DNA of 64,000 nucleotides from Streptomyces galbus (lineage in GTDB: Bacteria; Actinomycetota; Actinomycetes; Streptomycetales; Streptomycetaceae): contig NZ_SZPR01000014.1 of NCBI RefSeq assembly GCF_005280195.1, positions 124,001 through 188,000 on the forward strand, in the 5' to 3' direction. The translations under genes were made by a program, and so were the position numbers. Shown here piece by piece: positions 39,504-47,577 of the stretch (position 1 is the first letter of the stretch; each line of letters starts with the position of its first letter). The notes beneath the pieces were generated by a model. That model was not told the origin of the DNA, ran no database searches, and saw only the letters and a list, made by a program, of their open reading frames with translations.

Positions 39504-41377
39504 GCCTGGCCTCCGTCCTGTCCCTGTCCGTACGCCTGTCCGTGCCCGGGCCCGTCCGCCGGGCCGCGACCGGGTCCGTGCGTCTGCCCGCGCGCGTGGT
39601 GGGGTGCCGGGTCGAACGCCGAGGCGTGGACGCCGCCGGCGCCGGGACCGGCCTGGTGCGGGATGCGGGCCTCGTCGCCGTCCGCGTCGGCGCCGTCGCC
39701 GCCCGCGTGCGTGTCGCGCTCGGCCACGACCTCCTGGACGGCGCGCAGGACGCCCCGGTAGCCGGAGCAGCGGCAGAGGTTGCCGCACAGCGCCTGGCGG
39801 GCCTCCAGCTCGGTCGGCGCCGGGTTGCCCTCCAGCAGGTCGTGCACGGTCATCGCCATGCCCGGTACGCAGAAGCCGCACTGCACCGCGCCGCACCGGG
39901 CGAGCGCCCGCTGCACGTCCGAGGGCTGCCCGTCGACGGCCAGGCCCTCGACGGTGCGGATCTCGCTGCCGGCGGTGGTGACGGCCGGGACCAGGCAGGA
40001 GGCGACGAGCCGGCCGTCGACCTGCACGCTGCACGCCCCGCACTCGCCCTGCGAGCAGCCGTCCTTGGCGCCCGCGAGCCCGAGCCGCTCGCGCAGCACG
40101 TACAGCAGCGACTCGCCGATCCACGCGTCCGTGACGGGGCGGTCGGAGCCGTTGACGCGCAGCACGTACGACGCGAGGGGGTGCTCCTCGTGCGGGGCCT
40201 GCGGCGGTACGTCGTCCTGTTCGCGCCCGTCGGGGTCCGCGGCCGCGTCGGCTCCGTGGGCGCGGTCGGCCGCGGTGTCCCGGGGCCCGGTGGAGTCGGC
40301 GGTCCCGGCGTGGTCGGGGCCGGTGTCCTCGCCCTCGGGCGCGGGGGTGTCGCCGTCGGCCGCGGGGGCGCTGTGCGGCGCGTCGGCGGCCTCGTGCGGG
40401 CCCGGGGTGGCCTCGGTGCCGTCGTGGCCCTCGGGGGCCTCGGACGGGGTCTGTGCGCCCTCCACGGGGGCGTGCTCGTACGACGGCTCGGTGGCGCTCG
40501 GTGACCCGGCGTCCGGGGCGTGGTGACGCGCGTCGCCCGCGGTGTCGGGCGCGCCGTGGGAAGCGGGGTGGCCGCCCCGGTGCTGTGCGGGGTCGGCGGG
40601 TCGGTGCCCGGCCGGGTGCGCGGGGGCGCCCGGCGTCGCGGGGTGCGCGCCCGCCTGCCCGGCGTCGGCGGGGTGTGCCTCGCCCGCGTGGGCGCCGGCG
40701 TGCGGGTCGAACCCCTGTCCGCCGTACGTGTCGTCGTAGCCGGGCTGCCGCTCCCACGCGTCGCCGTGGGCGTCCCCGCCGTGCGGGTCACCGGCGCCCG
40801 GGTCCGCCGGTCCGGTCGCCCAGGGGGCCGGCGCGCCGCCGGGCAGGGTGGCCGGGGGGCTGCCGCCGCCCCACTGCTCGACCAGGGAGGACGTGGTGAA
40901 CTCGCCCGACTCGTCCGGCAGGTCGCCCCCGGCGACGGGGATCGACCACTGCCCGGTCACGTCGTGCCCGGGGCCGGGCGCGGGCTCCTGCGGGCCGGCC
41001 GCGTCGGCGTCGGCCGAGTGGTCGGCGAAGGTCCACTGGCCGGTCGCGCCGGGGTGGTACGTGAAGCGGTCGCCGCCGGAGGTCGGCGGGCCCGGCTCGG
41101 GCCACTGCACACCGCCGGCCGGTGCCGCCCACGCGCCCGTGTCCCCGGGGGCCGGGGCACCGTCGTGCGGGGTGTTCGCCTGTATCTGCGGCGGCACGTA
41201 CTGGCCCGGTGCCGCCAGCGGGCTGTCGCCGGACAGCAGGGCGTCGATGCCGCCCTCGGGCAACTGCACGAAGGCGGTGGCGCCGTCGTCGTACTCGCCC
41301 TGGGGCAGCGGGTCCCAGCGGCCGCCACTGCGCGGGGCGCCGTGCCCGTGCCGGTCTGCGTGCTGGTCGTCGGTCAC
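39500..41377 (-). CDS. 2Fe-2S subunit of the xanthine dehydrogenase-type enzyme with giant disordered N-terminus
   Basis: 625 residues, three to four times the usual 160-200. The Fe-S part lies at about residues 395-555: plant-ferredoxin cysteines in DGCSQGECGACSVQ, then the second cluster in CGAVQCGFCVPGM and CGNLCRCSGY. Before it come about 395 low-complexity residues rich in Pro, Gly, Ala, His, Asp and Glu, with two TGQW units near residues 110 and 140. A 70-residue Gly/His tail follows. The GTG at 41377 has a good ribosome site and a GTGA overlap with the FAD gene, so the extension is translated. Confidence 0.88.
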   Translation of the reverse strand: MTDDQHADRHGHGAPRSGGRWDPLPQGEYDDGATAFVQLPEGGIDALLSGDSPLAAPGQYVPPQIQANTPHDGAPAPGDTGAWAAPAGGVQWPEPGPPTSGGDRFTYHPGATGQWTFADHSADADAAGPQEPAPGPGHDVTGQWSIPVAGGDLPDESGEFTTSSLVEQWGGGSPPATLPGGAPAPWATGPADPGAGDPHGGDAHGDAWERQPGYDDTYGGQGFDPHAGAHAGEAHPADAGQAGAHPATPGAPAHPAGHRPADPAQHRGGHPASHGAPDTAGDARHHAPDAGSPSATEPSYEHAPVEGAQTPSEAPEGHDGTEATPGPHEAADAPHSAPAADGDTPAPEGEDTGPDHAGTADSTGPRDTAADRAHGADAAADPDGREQDDVPPQAPHEEHPLASYVLRVNGSDRPVTDAWIGESLLYVLRERLGLAGAKDGCSQGECGACSVQVDGRLVASCLVPAVTTAGSEIRTVEGLAVDGQPSDVQRALARCGAVQCGFCVPGMAMTVHDLLEGNPAPTELEARQALCGNLCRCSGYRGVLRAVQEVVAERDTHAGGDGADADGDEARIPHQAGPGAGGVHASAFDPAPHHARGQTHGPGRGPADGPGHGQAYGQGQDGGQA

Positions 41378-42267
41378 GACAGCGCCCTCCCCAGTGCTCG
41401 TCGGGCCAGCGCGGCGACGGTGCGCCGCAGGTGCAGTACGGCGGGCGGCAACGGCGTCACGCTGCCGTCCGGCTCGGGGGCCGGGTCGGGGATGCAGGCC
41501 GCAGCGACGTACTCCCCGAAGGCGGTCAGGGCCTCGGGGACGAGCGCGCGGCTGTTGTCCCAGTCGATCAGCCGGGCGACCCACTGCTCGGCCTCCAGGG
41601 GCCGCAGCGGCATGGGGGCGATGGCGCCGACGGCGCACCGCACGCCCCGCCGGGCGGGGTCGAGGACCAGCGCCACCGAGGCGACGGCCCGCCCGGGTCC
41701 GGTCCGGCCGGTCGCCTTCAGGAAGACCTGGGGGGCGTGCAGCAGCGGCACGCGCACGTACCCGATGAGCTCGCCGCCGCGCAGCATCTCCACGCCCGCC
41801 AGCAGGTGCGACACGGGGATCTCGCGGCGGGCCCCGCCCTGGCCGGCGATGATCAGGGTCGCCTCCAGGGCGGCCAGCACGGGCAGCGCGTCGCCCGTGG
41901 GCGCGGCGGAGGCGATGTTGCCGCCGAGGGTGCCCGCGTTGCGGATCTGCGGCGGTCCGGCGGCGCGCGCGGCGGCGGCGAGCGCCGGGATGAGCGCGGC
42001 GAAGTCGGGGCGCCCCATGCGCGCGTGCGTGAGCCCGGCGCCGAGCAGCGCGTGCCCGTCCTGGTACTGCCAGCCGCGGATCTCGCTGATCCGGCCGAGG
42101 CCGACCAGGGCGGCGGGCCTGAGCTGACCGGAGTTGACGGCGGCCATCAGGTCGGTGCCGCCCGCGACGGGCACGGCCGCGGGCATGGCCGCGAGGGCCG
42201 CCACCGCCTCGTCGAGCGTCGTGGGCAGCGTGACGGCCTGCGCCGCCTGCGGTGCGTGCGTGCTCAA
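41374..42267 (-). CDS. FAD-binding subunit of the xanthine dehydrogenase-type enzyme
   Basis: 297-residue FAD subunit of the molybdenum hydroxylase. FAD motifs are VPVAGGTDLMAAVNSG (about residue 35) and the QIRNAGTLGGNIASAAPTGD loop, followed by a CO-dehydrogenase flavoprotein C-terminal domain. The best start is a TTG at 42267, which gives LSTHAPQAAQ with AGGGGC upstream; longer frames lack a ribosome site. First gene of a four-gene overlapping operon in the order FAD, Fe-S, Mo, small membrane protein. Confidence 0.88.
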   Translation of the reverse strand: MSTHAPQAAQAVTLPTTLDEAVAALAAMPAAVPVAGGTDLMAAVNSGQLRPAALVGLGRISEIRGWQYQDGHALLGAGLTHARMGRPDFAALIPALAAAARAAGPPQIRNAGTLGGNIASAAPTGDALPVLAALEATLIIAGQGGARREIPVSHLLAGVEMLRGGELIGYVRVPLLHAPQVFLKATGRTGPGRAVASVALVLDPARRGVRCAVGAIAPMPLRPLEAEQWVARLIDWDNSRALVPEALTAFGEYVAAACIPDPAPEPDGSVTPLPPAVLHLRRTVAALARRALGRALS

Positions 42268-42498
42268 AACCGGCTGCCCCTTCCCGCTGCCCCACCTGGT
42301 CCCACCTGTGTTGCCGTACGGTACGTGCTGACAGGGCGGACGTGGCAACTCTGGCACATCTTCCGGGCACCCGAGGACGGGGGTCCGCTAGGAGGCATTC
42401 GCCCACCTCACCGGCGGGATGGTCCGTTTTCGCACGGCATCACCGATGCGCGGGAATTGCCACTCTTCGGTGACCCTGCCGGGATTTCCGCCGGAGCC

Positions 42499-44169
42499 CT
42501 ACCGGTTCGGCGGCTGACCGTCCACGGGGCGGCCCGAGATGCCCGGGCGGCGCTGCCAGGGCAGGGGACCGGCCGGCGGGCGGTAGGCCACGCCCAGGGC
42601 GTCGAGGCGGGCGTAGTGGGCCGTCATGCGCCGCTCGAAGTCCGCGAAGTCCCGTTCCGGGGACGCCGGGAGGTCGCTCCAGGCCACCTCGGCGAAGGCC
42701 GCCAGGCGCGGGAACTCCTGGTAGTCCACGCGCCCCTGGTCCTCCATCACCTCGGTCCACACGTTGGCCTGGGTGCCCAGCACGTGGCGGGCCTGGTCCG
42801 CCGTCAGGTCGGGCGGCACGGGCTCGAAGCGGTAGACGTCCTCCAGGGTGCGCACGTACCCGATCGGCACCGGCTCGTCCTCGCCGGGCGCCTGCCGGTG
42901 GTCCAGGTACACCTGCTGCTCGGGGCACATGACGACGTCGTGGCCGGCCCGCGCGGCGGCGATCCCGCCCGCGTAGCCGCGCCAGGACGACACGGCCGCG
43001 CCGGGCGCCAGGCCGCCCTCCAGGATCTCGTCCCAGCCGATCAGGCGCCGCCCGCGCGCGGCGAGCCAGGAGTCGAAGTGCCGTACGAACCACGACTGCA
43101 GGGCGTCCTCGTCGGCGAGCCCCAGGTCCGCGATGCGGGCCTGCGCGGCGGGCGAGGCGCGCCACTGGTCCTTGGGGCACTCGTCGCCGCCGATGTGCAC
43201 GAACGCCGAGAAGCGCGCGGCGTCCGCCGGGAACAGTTCCAGAATCTCCTCGAACACTCCCTCGAAGAACCGCAGTGTGGTGTCGGTGGGCGCGAGTACG
43301 TTGGGGTTGACGCCCCAGGTGTCCCAGACGGAGAGGGCGGTGGTGTCGACGACGTCGGTGTTGCCGAGTTCGGGGTAGGCGGCGATGGCGGCCTGGGAGT
43401 GCCCCGGTACGTCGATCTCCGGGACGACCGTGATGTGCCGCTCGGCGGCGTAGGCGACGATCTCGCGGAGGTCGTCCTGGGTGTAGAAGCCGCCGTGCGG
43501 CCGCTCGTCCCACAACGGCGAGGCGCGGTGGCCGAGTTTGGTGCGCGAGCGCCAGGACCCGACCTCGGTGAGGCGCGGGTGGCGCCGGATCTCCACCCGC
43601 CATCCCTGGTCGTCCGTCAGGTGCAGGTGCAGCACGTTCAGCTTGTGCGCGGCCATCAGGTCGAGCTGGCGCAGGACGCCGTCCTTGGGCATGAAGTGCC
43701 GGGCGACGTCGAGCAGGAGGCCGCGCCAGGGGAAGCGGGGGGCGTCCTCGACGCGCAGGTGCGGCAGGCCGTGGCGGTTCCCGTGGCGCACGGGGGCGCG
43801 CCGGAACGCGTCGGGGCCGAGGAGCTGGCGCAGGGTCTGCGCGCCCCAGAAGACGCCGGCCGGGTCACCGCCGCGGATCTGCGCACCGCCCTCGGCGGTG
43901 ACGTCCAGCCGGTACGCCTCGGCGCCCAGCGTCTGGTCCAGGACCAGCCGGATCCCGTCCGGGGCGTCCGGCGCGCCGGGCCGCAGCGGCAGGCCCAGGG
44001 CGGCGCCGAGGGTGGCCCGCAGCCAGCGCTCGGTCGACTCGGTCCCGGGGGCCGCCCACAGGGTCGTGGAGTCGTCGAGCTCCAGCCCCCGCCGCGTCGG
44101 GCCCTCGACGGCGCGCGGCGCCGGAAGGAGGGACGTTGCACGCTGCGCAATGTCGGTTTCGCTCTGCAC
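42499..44169 (-). CDS. family GH20 beta-N-acetylhexosaminidase (cytosolic)
   Basis: 556 residues. A GH20 N-terminal domain is followed by the TIM barrel: FPWRGLLLDVARHFMP, then HLHLTDDQGWRVEI, and the catalytic Asp-Glu pair in VHIGGDECPKDQW near residue 326. No signal peptide is present, so it probably cleaves imported chitobiose or muropeptide-type oligosaccharides to free GlcNAc. Start is GTG 44169 with a -10-like TAGCCT 6 nt before it (leaderless). A DasR-like site sits at the -35 position, linking it to the GlcNAc regulon. Confidence 0.93.
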   Translation of the reverse strand: MQSETDIAQRATSLLPAPRAVEGPTRRGLELDDSTTLWAAPGTESTERWLRATLGAALGLPLRPGAPDAPDGIRLVLDQTLGAEAYRLDVTAEGGAQIRGGDPAGVFWGAQTLRQLLGPDAFRRAPVRHGNRHGLPHLRVEDAPRFPWRGLLLDVARHFMPKDGVLRQLDLMAAHKLNVLHLHLTDDQGWRVEIRRHPRLTEVGSWRSRTKLGHRASPLWDERPHGGFYTQDDLREIVAYAAERHITVVPEIDVPGHSQAAIAAYPELGNTDVVDTTALSVWDTWGVNPNVLAPTDTTLRFFEGVFEEILELFPADAARFSAFVHIGGDECPKDQWRASPAAQARIADLGLADEDALQSWFVRHFDSWLAARGRRLIGWDEILEGGLAPGAAVSSWRGYAGGIAAARAGHDVVMCPEQQVYLDHRQAPGEDEPVPIGYVRTLEDVYRFEPVPPDLTADQARHVLGTQANVWTEVMEDQGRVDYQEFPRLAAFAEVAWSDLPASPERDFADFERRMTAHYARLDALGVAYRPPAGPLPWQRRPGISGRPVDGQPPNR

Positions 44170-44203
44170 AGCGGGAGGCTAGGTCGTCCGGGAGCCGCCC
44201 ACA

Positions 44204-44219
44204 AGAGGTCTCGACCACT
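44204..44219. promoter_or_regulatory. DasR-like operator at the hexosaminidase promoter
   Basis: AGAGGTCTCGACCACT matches the dre consensus ACTGGTCTAGACCACT at 13 of 16 positions and keeps the GGTC...GACC core. It abuts the inferred -35 region of the GH20 gene, so DasR would block polymerase. Confidence 0.7.
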
Positions 44220-44250
44220 GGCCGCAACGCACCGTGTCCCCCGCCGGGAC

Positions 44251-44295
44251 GCGAAGACCCCCGGGCGCGCGTCCACGCGCCGCGGGGGCCTTCGC
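44251..44295 (-). terminator. terminator after the DUF3039 gene
   Basis: GCGAAG-A-CCCCC pairs with GGGGGCCTTCGC around a CG-rich loop, 20 bp past the DUF3039 stop. Confidence 0.75.
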
Positions 44296-44314
44296 CGTGC
44301 CGTCGGACCGGAGG

Positions 44315-44605
44315 TCAGCTCTTGCCGTCGCCGCCGCCCTTGCCGTCGTTGCCGCCGGCGCCCATGGAGTCGTAGATCTCCTTGCACATGGGGCACACGG
44401 GGTACTTCTTCGGGTCGCGGCCGGGCACCCAGACCTTGCCGCACAGCGCCACGACGGGGGTGCCGTCGAGGGCGCTCGCCATGATCTTGTCCTTCTGGAC
44501 GTAGTGGGCGAAGCGCTCGTGGTCACCGTCGCCGTGCGACACCTGCGGCGTCGGCTCTACGAGGGTCCCCGTACCGGTTCCGCGCTCGGGCTCGAGAGTG
44601 CTCAT
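44315..44605 (-). CDS. DUF3039 family zinc-ribbon-like protein
   Basis: 96-residue actinobacterial DUF3039 protein. The conserved core is HERFAHYVQKDKIMASALDG followed by a possible metal site: ALCGKVWVPGRDPKKYPVCP with a further Cys in MCKE. Function unknown. The ATG at 44605 lacks a ribosome site and has TACTCT 7 nt before it, a leaderless arrangement. It lies 29 bp downstream of the YqgE gene but has its own promoter signal. Confidence 0.85.
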   Translation of the reverse strand: MSTLEPERGTGTGTLVEPTPQVSHGDGDHERFAHYVQKDKIMASALDGTPVVALCGKVWVPGRDPKKYPVCPMCKEIYDSMGAGGNDGKGGGDGKS

Positions 44606-44634
44606 ACCGCCAAGAGTACTGAAGCGGCCGGGCA

Positions 44635-45207
44635 TCAGTTGAGCGACGGGTCGTCCGGGTAGGTGGCCACCATCGCCAGCTCGTTGCGCTGGCGGCGCAG
44701 CACTTCCCGCCACAGTCTCTCGGGGGCCGGCGAGGACACGTCACCGGGTTCGGACTCGACGACGTACCAGGCGCCCTCGGCCAGCTCGTCCTCCAGTTGC
44801 CCCGGGCCCCAGCCGGCGTACCCGGCGAAGATGCGCAGGGAGCCGAGGGCCGAGGCGAGCAGCTCCGGCGGGGCCTCCAGGTCGACGAGTCCGATCGCGC
44901 CGTGCACGCGCCGCCAGCCGAGGGGGACGCGGTCGCCGGAGGACCCGCCGGGGATCACCGCCACGCCGAGGGCGGAGTCGAGGGACACCGGGCCGCCCTG
45001 GAAGACGACGCCGGGTTCGCCGGCGAGGTCGGCCCAGCCTTCGAGGATGTCGCCCACGCCCACCGGCGTCGGGCGGTTGAGGACCACACCGAGGGAGCCC
45101 TCCTCGTCGTGGTCGAGGAGGAGCACCACCGCGCGGTCGAAGTTCGGGTCCGCCAGGGCGGGGGTGGCCACGAGCAGCCGCCCTGTGAGCGAGGACACCT
45201 CGGTCAT
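44635..45207 (-). CDS. YqgE/AlgH family protein
   Basis: 190-residue UPF0301 (YqgE/AlgH) protein. Conserved stretches are LTGRLLVATPALADPNFDRA, EGSLGVVLNRPTPV, VFQGGPV and FAGYAGWGPGQLEDEL. The biochemical role is not known. Start is taken at ATG 45207; ATG 45216 is in frame. It is divergent from murA with 250 bp between. Confidence 0.9.
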   Translation of the reverse strand: MTEVSSLTGRLLVATPALADPNFDRAVVLLLDHDEEGSLGVVLNRPTPVGVGDILEGWADLAGEPGVVFQGGPVSLDSALGVAVIPGGSSGDRVPLGWRRVHGAIGLVDLEAPPELLASALGSLRIFAGYAGWGPGQLEDELAEGAWYVVESEPGDVSSPAPERLWREVLRRQRNELAMVATYPDDPSLN

Positions 45208-45460
45208 GCCAGACATGATCCCGCATCTTCGCGCCGTGTGGGGAGGCAATGCGGGCACGGGGGTGAAGGCTGGTCAGGGCTCACGAGCGCACCCGCGGGC
45301 GCACACCGGCACCGGTGACCGCACGTGCCCGCCGCGGAACCGTTCGTGTTGTGACACAGCCATGACGTGGCTGGGCGGTCCTCGGGCTTACGGCAGGGGG
45401 GTGCACGGCGATTACTCTGTCTCCTCTGGCCCTTGCCCCACTCCACGGAACGCGAGATTC

Positions 45461-46807
45461 ATGACCGTCAACGGCGCTGATGACGTACTGCTTGTCCACG
45501 GCGGGACCCCGCTGGAGGGCGAGATCCGTGTCCGCGGTGCGAAGAACCTCGTACCGAAGGCCATGGTGGCCGCCCTGCTGGGCAGCGCGCCGAGCCGGCT
45601 GCGCAACGTCCCGGACATCCGTGACGTGCGCGTCGTGCGCGGACTGCTGCAGCTGCACGGTGTGACGGTCCGTCCGGGCGAGGAACCGGGCGAACTGGTC
45701 CTCGACCCGACCTACGTCGAGAGCGCGAACGTCGCCGACATCGATGCCCACGCCGGGTCGAGCCGCATCCCGATCCTGTTCTGCGGCCCGCTGCTGCACC
45801 GCCTCGGGCACGCGTTCATCCCCGGTCTCGGCGGCTGCGACATCGGCGGCCGGCCCATCGACTTCCACTTCGACGTGCTGCGGCAGTTCGGCGCGGTCAT
45901 CGAGAAGCGGGCCGACGGGCAGTACCTGGAGGCCCCCAAGGGCCTGCGCGGCACGAAGATCCGGCTGCCCTACCCGTCCGTCGGCGCGACCGAGCAGGTG
46001 CTGCTGACGGCCGTGCTGGCCGAGGGCGTCACCGAGCTGTCCAACGCCGCGGTCGAGCCCGAGATCGAGGACCTCATCTGCGTCCTGCAGAAGATGGGCG
46101 CGATCATCGCGATGGACACCGACCGCACCATCCGCGTCACCGGTGTCGACCAGCTCGGCGGCTACACCCACCGCGCCCTGTCGGACCGTCTGGAGGCCGC
46201 CTCCTGGGCGTCCGCGGCGCTCGCGACCGAGGGCAACATCTACGTCCGCGGCGCGCAGCAGCGCTCGATGATGACGTTCCTCAACACCTACCGGAAGGTG
46301 GGCGGCGCCTTCGAGATCGACGACGAGGGCATCCGCTTCTGGCACCCCGGCGGCCAGCTCAAGTCGATCGCGCTGGAGACGGACGTGCACCCCGGCTTCC
46401 AGACCGACTGGCAGCAGCCGCTGGTCGTGGCGCTCACCCAGGCCACGGGGCTGTCCATCATCCACGAGACGGTCTACGAGTCCCGGCTGGGCTTCACCTC
46501 CGCGCTCAACCAGATGGGCGCGCACATCCAGCTCTACCGCGAGTGCCTGGGCGGCTCGGACTGCCGCTTCGGCCAGCGCAACTTCCTGCACTCCGCGGTC
46601 GTCTCCGGACCGACCCGGCTGCAGGGCGCCGACCTGGTCATCCCCGACCTGCGCGGCGGCTTCTCGTACCTCATCGCCGCCCTCGCGGCCCAGGGCACGT
46701 CCCGGGTCCACGGCATCGACCTGATCAACCGCGGCTACGAGAACTTCATGGACAAGCTCGTGGAGCTCGGCGCGAAGGTCGAGCTGCCCGGCAAGGCGCT
46801 CGGCTAG
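45461..46807 (+). CDS. murA: UDP-N-acetylglucosamine 1-carboxyvinyltransferase
   Basis: 448-residue MurA, the first committed enzyme of peptidoglycan synthesis (phosphoenolpyruvate plus UDP-GlcNAc). The catalytic loop is PGLGGCDIGGRPIDFH with Cys126, the residue alkylated by fosfomycin, so sensitivity at the target level is expected. The N-terminal VRGAKNLVPKAMVAALL and the C-terminal DLRGGFSYLIAALAA match the family. The ATG at 45461 has no strong ribosome site. It is followed by a bidirectional terminator before hupA. Confidence 0.96.
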   Translation: MTVNGADDVLLVHGGTPLEGEIRVRGAKNLVPKAMVAALLGSAPSRLRNVPDIRDVRVVRGLLQLHGVTVRPGEEPGELVLDPTYVESANVADIDAHAGSSRIPILFCGPLLHRLGHAFIPGLGGCDIGGRPIDFHFDVLRQFGAVIEKRADGQYLEAPKGLRGTKIRLPYPSVGATEQVLLTAVLAEGVTELSNAAVEPEIEDLICVLQKMGAIIAMDTDRTIRVTGVDQLGGYTHRALSDRLEAASWASAALATEGNIYVRGAQQRSMMTFLNTYRKVGGAFEIDDEGIRFWHPGGQLKSIALETDVHPGFQTDWQQPLVVALTQATGLSIIHETVYESRLGFTSALNQMGAHIQLYRECLGGSDCRFGQRNFLHSAVVSGPTRLQGADLVIPDLRGGFSYLIAALAAQGTSRVHGIDLINRGYENFMDKLVELGAKVELPGKALG

Positions 46808-46840
46808 CGGCCGGCGCCGGTCCGGCGCGGACACGGCGAA

Positions 46841-46871
46841 GGGGCGGCACCCGGACTCGGGTGACCGCCCC
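46841..46871. terminator. bidirectional terminator between murA and hupA
   Basis: GGGGCGG-C-ACCC pairs with GGGT-GA-CCGCCCC around a short loop between convergent genes. Confidence 0.8.
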
Positions 46872-46914
46872 ATCGGCGTACGGTGCGACACCCCCCTGGG
46901 CAGGGGGGCGCGGC

Positions 46915-47196
46915 TCACTTGCCCTTCGCGGCTTCCTTCAGCTTCGAGCCCGCGGAGACCTTCACGCTGTAGCCGGCCGGGATCTGGATCGGGTCGCCGG
47001 TCTGCGGGTTGCGCGCGGTGCGAGCGGCACGGTGGGTGCGCTCGAAGGTCAGGAAGCCGGGGATGGTGACCTTCTCGTCGCCCTTGGAGACGATGTCGCC
47101 GACGACCTCGGCGAACGCGGCCAGGACGGCGTCGGCGTCCTTGCGGGTCACCTCGGCGCGGTCGGCCAGCGCGGCCACCAGCTCACTGCGGTTCAT
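46915..47196 (-). CDS. hupA: HU family DNA-binding protein
   Basis: 93-residue HU-type nucleoid protein that bends DNA as a dimer. Features are MNRSELVAALADRAEVTRKD, the beta-arm segment FERTHRAARTARNPQTGDPI and a Lys-rich end. It is the short HU form without the long Lys/Ala tail of the sporulation-specific paralogue. The ATG at 47196 follows GGGAGTAAC. Confidence 0.95.
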   Translation of the reverse strand: MNRSELVAALADRAEVTRKDADAVLAAFAEVVGDIVSKGDEKVTIPGFLTFERTHRAARTARNPQTGDPIQIPAGYSVKVSAGSKLKEAAKGK

Positions 47197-47577
47197 GTTG
47201 TTACTCCCGTGTCTTTCTTGCCGTTGGGGCGTGCCACGCGGCGGAGCCGCACACGAGGCACTGCGATGCCGATGCGCTCGCGCCCAGGGACGCATCCTGC
47301 CCCCACCTGCGGCGGTAAAGCCAATCCGGCACCCCTAGGAGTCGTGAGAACACCCTGGGGAGTCACACGAAGGGCGCCGGCCCGGCCGCCACCCTAGAGG
47401 GCGTCCGAGCCCAGGTGGTTCCACGACGCGCCGGTGCGGGGGACCGTGGCGGTACTCACAAGCTGCTCGTATCCTCCGCAACCCGTATGTACGGTACGCC
47501 CCCGCGGCGGTGTCCCGGAGGGCCAGGGGGCTCCGGGGCGGCCGGGGCGCGCGCGGGCGTGCCGTCGCGCCGGGCGC

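Noticed and set aside
37194..40757. A single 1187-codon frame that would fuse the molybdenum subunit to the 2Fe-2S region
   Set aside because: The upstream part is an Arg/Gly-rich wrong-frame reading of the 2Fe-2S gene. The GTG at 39503 with its ribosome site and GTGA overlap shows separate genes.
42268..42498. A riboswitch before the xanthine dehydrogenase operon
   Set aside because: No conserved aptamer motif or strong paired structure could be recognised in the 230 bp.
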